NCBI GenBank assembly: GCA_965370045.1
Contig: CBDUSI010000152.1
Span: 1 to 9,129 of the forward strand
DNA: 9,129 bases
DNA from: CAZONU01 sp965370045
Lineage (GTDB): Bacteria > Planctomycetota > SZUA-567 > JAKLDR01
Direction: 5' to 3'
Both the position numbers and the translations under genes were made by a program. Under the pieces are notes generated by a model, which made no database searches, was not told the origin of the DNA, and saw only the letters and a list, made by a program, of their open reading frames with translations. Below, piece after piece: positions 5,053-9,129 of this stretch (its first letter is position 1; the number at the start of each line of letters is the position of its first letter).

Positions 5053-6024
5053 ATGGAAGACAAGCTTCAGGAAGCGCAGCGCGCGTGGAAGAAGGCCGAG
5101 GCCCGCGCGGTGCGGGCGGTGGCCGGCGCGCAGCGCCGCGGGCGTGGCTTCAGGCACCTGGCGGTATGGGGCAGCGCGCTCCTGCTGGTTCTTCTCTACT
5201 TGAGCTACTGGACGTCCGCGTTTCTGGAGTACGATTCGGTCACGCACGACAATATAGATCCGGAGTTCGCCGGGGCCTCCAGCGCCTGGAGCGTACTGTG
5301 CATGGCCGTGCTTCCGCTCTGGGCGTCCCTCCTGGTACTGGTTTCCTGCGCGCTGTCTTTCCCCGCCGAGCGCGCGGCCGGAACGCTGGAGGGGTTGCGC
5401 CTGACTCCGTTGCCGGGCCGCGCCCTGGCCCGGGCGCTGATGCGCCCCCGGCTGCGCTTCGGGCTGGTCGTGCTGCTGGTCGGCCTGCCTTTCTATCTCG
5501 TGCCGCGCGGGCTTCCTCCCGTCAGCGGTGAGTGGATGGAACCTTTCGCGGTGGCTCATACCGTGCTGATCTCCACGTTCGGGCGCGGCTACACAGCTCT
5601 GGGCTTTTCCGGTTCCTACTCCGCCGTCTCTACCTATGGCTCTCCGTTCCTCGATGCTAATGTTGAAAGTATGTTCTTTCACAGCTTGTGTGGCGGATTC
5701 CCGGCCTTCATCGTCGACGCGACCCGCCTGTATGCCATGGCCGCCATCGCTACGGCGGTCTCCATGCGCGCGCGGAGCGCGGCCCGCGCGGTATTCTGGT
5801 CGCTGGTCTGGGGGCTGGTCTTCCTCGCCGTCACGGTCGGCGCCGAGTGGCTGGGGGCGCTGGTCGTGCTCTCCTGGGGACCCCGGTATGTCATGCAAGG
5901 CTGCTTCACCCTGGCCGCCGCCGCGCTGGTCCTGGAGGCGGGGATTGGCAACCTCCTGGTCCCCCGGCTGATCCTCCGCGCCGCCGCGCGCCGCGCCGAG
6001 CGCTGGTTCGCGGGGGCCGGCTGA
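5053..6024 (+). CDS. ABC-2-type permease-like multi-pass membrane protein
   Basis: 323 residues, start preceded by GGGGAGGG. An N-terminal amphipathic Lys/Arg/Ala helix (1-33) precedes about six hydrophobic segments (about 36-56, 80-103, 134-151, 218-238, 246-273, 281-303). Between the second and third is ERAAGTLEGLRLTPLPGRALARAL (106-129, quoted in part). It matches the cytoplasmic signature of ABC-2 exporters (E-x-x-x-GTLE-x-L-x-x-TPL), which couples to the ATPase. ABC-2 permeases export lipids, polysaccharides or drugs, or act in gliding. No ATPase gene lies in the window, so the partner must be elsewhere or the protein works differently. Residues about 155-215 form a Ser/Gly/Phe-rich loop encoded by visibly less GC-rich DNA (about 5530-5700), possibly a lineage-specific insertion. 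It lies 22 bases after copy 4, so co-transcription is likely. Confidence 0.65.
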   Translation: MEDKLQEAQRAWKKAEARAVRAVAGAQRRGRGFRHLAVWGSALLLVLLYLSYWTSAFLEYDSVTHDNIDPEFAGASSAWSVLCMAVLPLWASLLVLVSCALSFPAERAAGTLEGLRLTPLPGRALARALMRPRLRFGLVVLLVGLPFYLVPRGLPPVSGEWMEPFAVAHTVLISTFGRGYTALGFSGSYSAVSTYGSPFLDANVESMFFHSLCGGFPAFIVDATRLYAMAAIATAVSMRARSAARAVFWSLVWGLVFLAVTVGAEWLGALVVLSWGPRYVMQGCFTLAAAALVLEAGIGNLLVPRLILRAAARRAERWFAGAG

Positions 6025-6070
6025 CCGCGGGCGTTGACGACGCCGCCTTCCGGGGGTAACCTGTTTCTCC

Positions 6071-6526
6071 ATGGAGAAGCCGACCCGCAACAGGCTGATC
6101 TTCGCCGCCGTGGCGGCCGCGGTGCTCTTCGTGGGCGCGCTGGCCTGGCACGAGTCGCGTTTCCCGCTGCGCTACCTCGACGCCAGCCGGGTGCACACCG
6201 CCCGCGTCGAGGCGGTCCGCGGCCGGCGCTCGCGCGAACTCACTGCCGAAGAAACCGCCGAACTCTGCCGGCTCTTGAGCTCCGCGCGACACATGGGCGG
6301 CTTCGAGGGCGCCCGCGCGGTGCGCGTGGAGTTGGGCACCGTGGACTACGGCAAGGTGAACGTCTACGACTTCGGCGGCGGGGGGGCCAATCTGCTGGTC
6401 AACGCCGGCCGGCCCGAGCAGGAGAGCTTCTCGGTGCGCTCCAGTGCGCTGGGGGAGTTCCTCGAACAACTGGCCGAAGAGCTGGCCGTCGAGAAGGAAG
6501 AGGAACCGCCCGCCTCCGGCGGGTAG
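6071..6526 (+). CDS. small membrane-anchored protein of unknown function
   Basis: 151 residues. A basic N-terminus (MEKPTRNR) and one hydrophobic segment (about 9-26, LIFAAVAAAVLFVGALAW) form an uncleaved anchor or signal. The remainder is a soluble domain of roughly 120 residues with beta-like stretches (RAVRVELGTVDYGKVNVYDF), a Gly-rich turn GGGG, and a C-terminal acidic helix ending in a Pro/Ser/Gly tail. I do not recognise the family. No good ribosome site precedes ATG 6071. It ends 12 bases before the solute-binding protein gene, and both products face outward, so a shared process is plausible but unproven. A much longer frame starting at 6034 in another phase is rejected as a shadow. 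Confidence 0.6.
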   Translation: MEKPTRNRLIFAAVAAAVLFVGALAWHESRFPLRYLDASRVHTARVEAVRGRRSRELTAEETAELCRLLSSARHMGGFEGARAVRVELGTVDYGKVNVYDFGGGGANLLVNAGRPEQESFSVRSSALGEFLEQLAEELAVEKEEEPPASGG

Positions 6527-6538
6527 AATGTCCCGGCC

Positions 6539-7873
6539 ATGAAACGGCTGCGAGTAATCCCCGCGCTGCTGGTCGCCGCCGGCCTGGCCTGGCTGGCCTG
6601 GCCGCGCGGGCGGGCGGCGACCCCCGACGAGCTGATCATCGTCAGCCCCCACTGGGAGGGCATCCGCGAGGAGTTCACCTGGGCCTTCGAGGAGCACTGG
6701 GAACGGAAGACCGGCCGCAAGGTGCGGCTCACCTGGATGGACCTGGGCGGGACCTCCAAGTGCATGCGCTTCATCCGCTCGACGGAGCCGGGGGAGACCG
6801 GCGTGGACCTGGCCTTCGGCGGCGGGGTGGACAACTACGCGCGCCTCGCCGAAGGCGGCTACCTCGTGCCGGCCCGGGTCCCGCCCGAGCTCCTGGCGCA
6901 CATGCCCGCGAGCATCGAGAACTACCCGCTGCGCGACGGGAAGTTCCGCTGGTTCACCGCCTGCCTGGCGACCTTCGGCATCTCGTTCAACCGGGTCGTG
7001 CTCGCGAAGCTGGGCGTCCCCGAGCCCCGCGAGTGGGAGGACCTAGCCCACCCGCTGCTCTACAAATGGGTGGGCCTGGGCGAGCCCCGGAGCAGCGGGA
7101 CGGTGCATATCTGCTACGAGTTGATGCTCCAGAGCCACGGGTGGAAGAAAGGCTTCGCGCTGGTGACCCAAATCGGCGGCAACGCCCGGTCCTTCACCGA
7201 GGGGGGCGGGGGCATTCCCCGCGACGTGGCCATGGGCCAGTTCGCCGCCGGGGGGGCCATCGACTTCTACGCGCTGGAGCGGGTCATCCGCCTGGGCTCC
7301 GAGCGCATGGGCTACACCGCGCCCAAGCGGCTGCCGATAGTCAACGGCGACCCCGTGGCGGTCATCAAAGGCGCCCCCAGCCGGGAGATCGCCGAGGAGT
7401 TCGTGCGCTTCGTGCTCTCGGAGCGCGGCCAGGGGCTGTGGTATCTGAAACCGGGAGCGGCCGGCGGGCCCAGGAAGTTCGCGCTGGGACGCCTGCCGGT
7501 GTGGAAGGAGATATACGCGACCGCCGGCCCGGACCTCGCGCGCGTTAACCCTTACGAGATCAAGGGACTGGGCGGCTACGATTTCGAGAAGACCGGCCGG
7601 CGCGGGGTGCTGCTCAACGAACTCCTCGGCGCGACCATCATCGAGCCCCACGAGGAGCTGCAGCGCGCCTGGAAGGCGCTGATCGACGCGGGACTGCCGG
7701 AGAAGGGCATTGAAGAGCTCGGCGAGCCGCCCTGCTCCGAAGAGGAGTTCATGGCGCTGGCCGGCCGCTACCGGAAGATGAAGCCCAGCGATCGCAACCG
7801 CCAGGCCGCCGAGTGGGGCAAATGGGCCCGGGCCAAGTACGCGCGGGTCATCGAGAAGTACGCGAACAAATAG
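6539..7873 (+). CDS. extracellular solute-binding protein, ABC importer family 1-like
   Basis: 444 residues with an N-terminal signal peptide (basic MKRLR, hydrophobic 6-21, cleavage probably near GRAA at 24-27). The mature part shows the two-lobed binding-protein pattern of the ferric-ion, spermidine and sugar group. These are a first strand ELIIVSPHW, GVDLAFGGG and YLVPARVP (about 88-115), FGISFNRVVLAKLGVPEPREW (about 146-166, quoted in part), GTVHICYEL (187-195), GGNARSFTEGGGGIPRDVAMGQFAAGGAID (about 213-242, quoted in part), and a second-lobe segment VNGDPVAVIKGAPSREIAEEF with LSERGQGLW. The ligand is not deducible; the GGN/T and G-Q/E-x-x-x-G positions resemble iron- and organophosphate-binding members. 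The roughly 100-residue C-terminal extension is rich in Lys/Arg/Glu helices and longer than usual. No importer permease or ATPase is in the window. A weak ribosome site precedes the ATG. Confidence 0.85.
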   Translation: MKRLRVIPALLVAAGLAWLAWPRGRAATPDELIIVSPHWEGIREEFTWAFEEHWERKTGRKVRLTWMDLGGTSKCMRFIRSTEPGETGVDLAFGGGVDNYARLAEGGYLVPARVPPELLAHMPASIENYPLRDGKFRWFTACLATFGISFNRVVLAKLGVPEPREWEDLAHPLLYKWVGLGEPRSSGTVHICYELMLQSHGWKKGFALVTQIGGNARSFTEGGGGIPRDVAMGQFAAGGAIDFYALERVIRLGSERMGYTAPKRLPIVNGDPVAVIKGAPSREIAEEFVRFVLSERGQGLWYLKPGAAGGPRKFALGRLPVWKEIYATAGPDLARVNPYEIKGLGGYDFEKTGRRGVLLNELLGATIIEPHEELQRAWKALIDAGLPEKGIEELGEPPCSEEEFMALAGRYRKMKPSDRNRQAAEWGKWARAKYARVIEKYANK

Positions 7874-7888
7874 GAAAGGACAAGGAAG

Positions 7889-9031
7889 ATGCAGTCAGTC
7901 AAGGCCAAGGTCATCTACACCGGGAGGAAGAAGCTCGCGAACGCCTACCTGGTCTTCAACAAGGACAAAGTGATCGGCGTCTCGAAGACGAAAAAGGGCA
8001 AGCTGCTCGGCAGCTTCGGGGTCATCACCCCCGCGCTCATCGACCCCCACTCACACATCGGCATGCACCGCTCCGGCGAGCCCTCCGCCGAAGGCGAGTC
8101 CAATTCCAAGCTGGACTCCATCGTGACCCTGGCCGACGCGCTGGACTCCGTGCAGATGGACGACGCGGCCTTCGAGGACTCGGTGCGCGGCGGGGTGCTC
8201 TACTCCTGCGTGGTGCCGGGCAGCGGCAACATCATCGGGGGGCGCAGCGCGGTGATCCGCAATTTCGCGCCGGGCACCAGCGCGGCGCTGGTGGCTCGCG
8301 CGGGCATCAAGGGAGCCTTCGGCTACAACCCCATGTCCACCCGCGAGTGGAAGGGCACCCGCCCCTGGACGCGGATGGGCGCGCTGAGCCTCTTGCGCTC
8401 GCGCCTCGACGCCGTCCGCGCCAGGATGCGCAAGCAGAAGCGCCTGCCGGCCAGGAAGAAGCACGAGGCCGAGCTCAGCGCCGAGGACGCGGTGATCCGC
8501 GACCTGCTGACGCGCAAGGAGACCTTCCGGGTTCACGTCCACAAGGCCGACGACATCGACGCGCTGCTGCGCATCGTCGACGAGTTCAAGCTGCGCGTCA
8601 CCTGCGAGCACACCATGGACGTCCACGACGTGCGGGTTTACGAGAGGCTCAGGAAGCGCGGGGTGCCGGTGGTCTACGGCCCGCTGGACTCCTTCGCCTA
8701 CAAGGTGGAACTCAAGCACGAGAACCCGCTGAACGCCAGACTGCTCCTGGAGTCCGGCGTCGAGTTCGGGCTGATGACCGATCACCCGGTGATCCTCCAG
8801 CAGACCATGCTGCTGACCCTGCGCTGGTTCCTGCGCGCGGGGATGAGCAAGCAGGGGGCCATCGAGCTGGCCACCCGGAAGAACGCCCGGATCCTGGGGC
8901 TGGAGCGGAAGCTCGGGACCCTGGAGCGCGGCAAGTGGGCCAGCTTCGTCTGCTGGACGGGCGATCCCTTCGACATCGAGAACTACCCCGCCGCGGTCTA
9001 CGGAGAGGGGGAACCGGTCTACGTGGCCTAG
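7889..9031 (+). CDS. amidohydrolase, imidazolonepropionase-like (COG1228-like)
   Basis: 380 residues; AAAGGA (7875-7880) lies 8 bases before the ATG. The N-terminus is the small beta-sandwich of amidohydrolases, followed by the first metal motif TPALIDPHSHIG (His54, His56). Next is a COG1228-like stretch SVRGGVLYSCVVPGSGNIIGG (about 98-118, quoted in part). Then come GIKGAFGYNP (139-148), VHVH (His216, His218), CEHTMD (His241) and LMTDHP with the catalytic-type Asp298. The sandwich closes with LGTLERGKWASFVCWTGDPF. All strand-end His/Asp residues of a TIM-barrel metal-dependent hydrolase are present, so it is probably active on an amide or cyclic amide, but the substrate is unknown. No signal peptide is seen, so it is cytoplasmic. 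In relatives the block around 145 usually reads GENP; here it is GYNP. It lies 15 bases after the solute-binding gene. Confidence 0.88.
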   Translation: MQSVKAKVIYTGRKKLANAYLVFNKDKVIGVSKTKKGKLLGSFGVITPALIDPHSHIGMHRSGEPSAEGESNSKLDSIVTLADALDSVQMDDAAFEDSVRGGVLYSCVVPGSGNIIGGRSAVIRNFAPGTSAALVARAGIKGAFGYNPMSTREWKGTRPWTRMGALSLLRSRLDAVRARMRKQKRLPARKKHEAELSAEDAVIRDLLTRKETFRVHVHKADDIDALLRIVDEFKLRVTCEHTMDVHDVRVYERLRKRGVPVVYGPLDSFAYKVELKHENPLNARLLLESGVEFGLMTDHPVILQQTMLLTLRWFLRAGMSKQGAIELATRKNARILGLERKLGTLERGKWASFVCWTGDPFDIENYPAAVYGEGEPVYVA

Positions 9032-9059
9032 CAGGCCGTTGGGAAATGGAGCGTCGTGA

Positions 9060-9122
9060 CGGCAGGCGCTCCCGAGCGATGCGAATCCCGAGAACGAAGC
9101 AGCGCGACGGGACCGCCTGCCG
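9060..9122. repeat. long inverted repeat after the amidohydrolase gene
   Basis: Positions 9060-9068 (CGGCAGGCG) pair perfectly with 9114-9122. After one C/C mismatch, 9070-9074 (TCCCG) pairs with 9108-9112. Together these make 14 pairs around a 33-base loop. A TCCCGAG direct repeat occurs at 9070-9076 and 9086-9092. The element starts 28 bases after the stop at 9029-9031. No T-run is visible before the window ends, so I call it a palindromic repeat rather than a terminator; it may act as either. Confidence 0.65.
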
Positions 9123-9129
9123 CCCTTCG

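Noticed and set aside
4903..6090. 395-codon frame on the - strand
   Set aside because: Low-complexity Gln/Arg/Gly/Pro composition, antisense to the ABC-2-like gene, no recognisable motif.
6034..7548. Open frame of 504 codons on the + strand overlapping two called genes
   Set aside because: Its translation is Arg/Gly/Pro-rich with no domain pattern, while the other phase encodes a clear solute-binding protein and an anchored protein. Long stop-free shadows are expected at this GC content.
5053..7873. A complete ABC importer made of the membrane protein and the solute-binding protein
   Set aside because: The membrane protein has an ABC-2 exporter signature, which does not pair with solute-binding proteins, and there is no ATPase.
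8051..8785. 244-codon frame on the - strand
   Set aside because: Antisense of the amidohydrolase, whose metal-binding motifs decide the coding strand.

Overview
The window is GC-rich bacterial DNA with short intergenic gaps. All ten genes I can support lie on the + strand. The strongest taxonomic hint is a block of four consecutive genes for pseudopilin-like proteins of the 'H-X9-DG' type (conserved CKSNLRQI, YADD, F-x-CPS, AYDK and NVxFxDxHVEW blocks). Such families are expanded in Planctomycetes, Lentisphaerae, Verrucomicrobia and related lineages. A tandem GGATT-type heptamer repeat, which I recall from intergenic DNA of drafts from such phyla, fits this. I would place the DNA in the PVC superphylum or a neighbouring uncultured phylum, with moderate confidence and no genus call.

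Layout. Positions 1-186 are AT-rich and have no gene. They contain four successive short stem-loops, the last followed by a T-run, which could be a small structured RNA or a leader with a terminator, and then a plausible promoter. Positions 235-2033 hold a two-gene unit: a TPR lipoprotein, then a J-domain/TPR co-chaperone-like protein. The unit is closed by a good Rho-independent terminator at 2061-2094. Positions 2034-2341 are non-coding: terminator, heptamer repeat, and a palindrome-rich stretch.

Positions 2342-5030 are the tandem array of four paralogous membrane-anchored pseudopilin-like genes. They are packed almost end to end, with Shine-Dalgarno sequences overlapping the preceding stop codons. 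None has the prepilin peptidase motif expected of a normal pseudopilin. The 3' ends of the first two copies match over 150 bp at 93% (140/150 by my count) with no gaps, while their 5' parts are far more diverged. That pattern points to gene conversion or mosaic duplication.

Positions 5053-9031 continue on the same strand with small gaps: an ABC-2-type permease-like membrane protein, a small membrane-anchored protein of unknown function, an extracellular solute-binding protein with an ABC-importer family 1 fold, and a COG1228-like amidohydrolase. The window ends in a long inverted repeat at 9060-9122.

How they may work together. The first unit looks like protein handling by TPR scaffolds plus Hsp70 recruitment. 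The second is an envelope-protein cluster dominated by the pseudopilin-like array. No ATPase, secretion motor, prepilin peptidase or importer permease is present, so no complete transport or secretion machine can be claimed. The most unusual element is the four-copy, motif-less pseudopilin-like array. The remaining genes belong to recognisable families.
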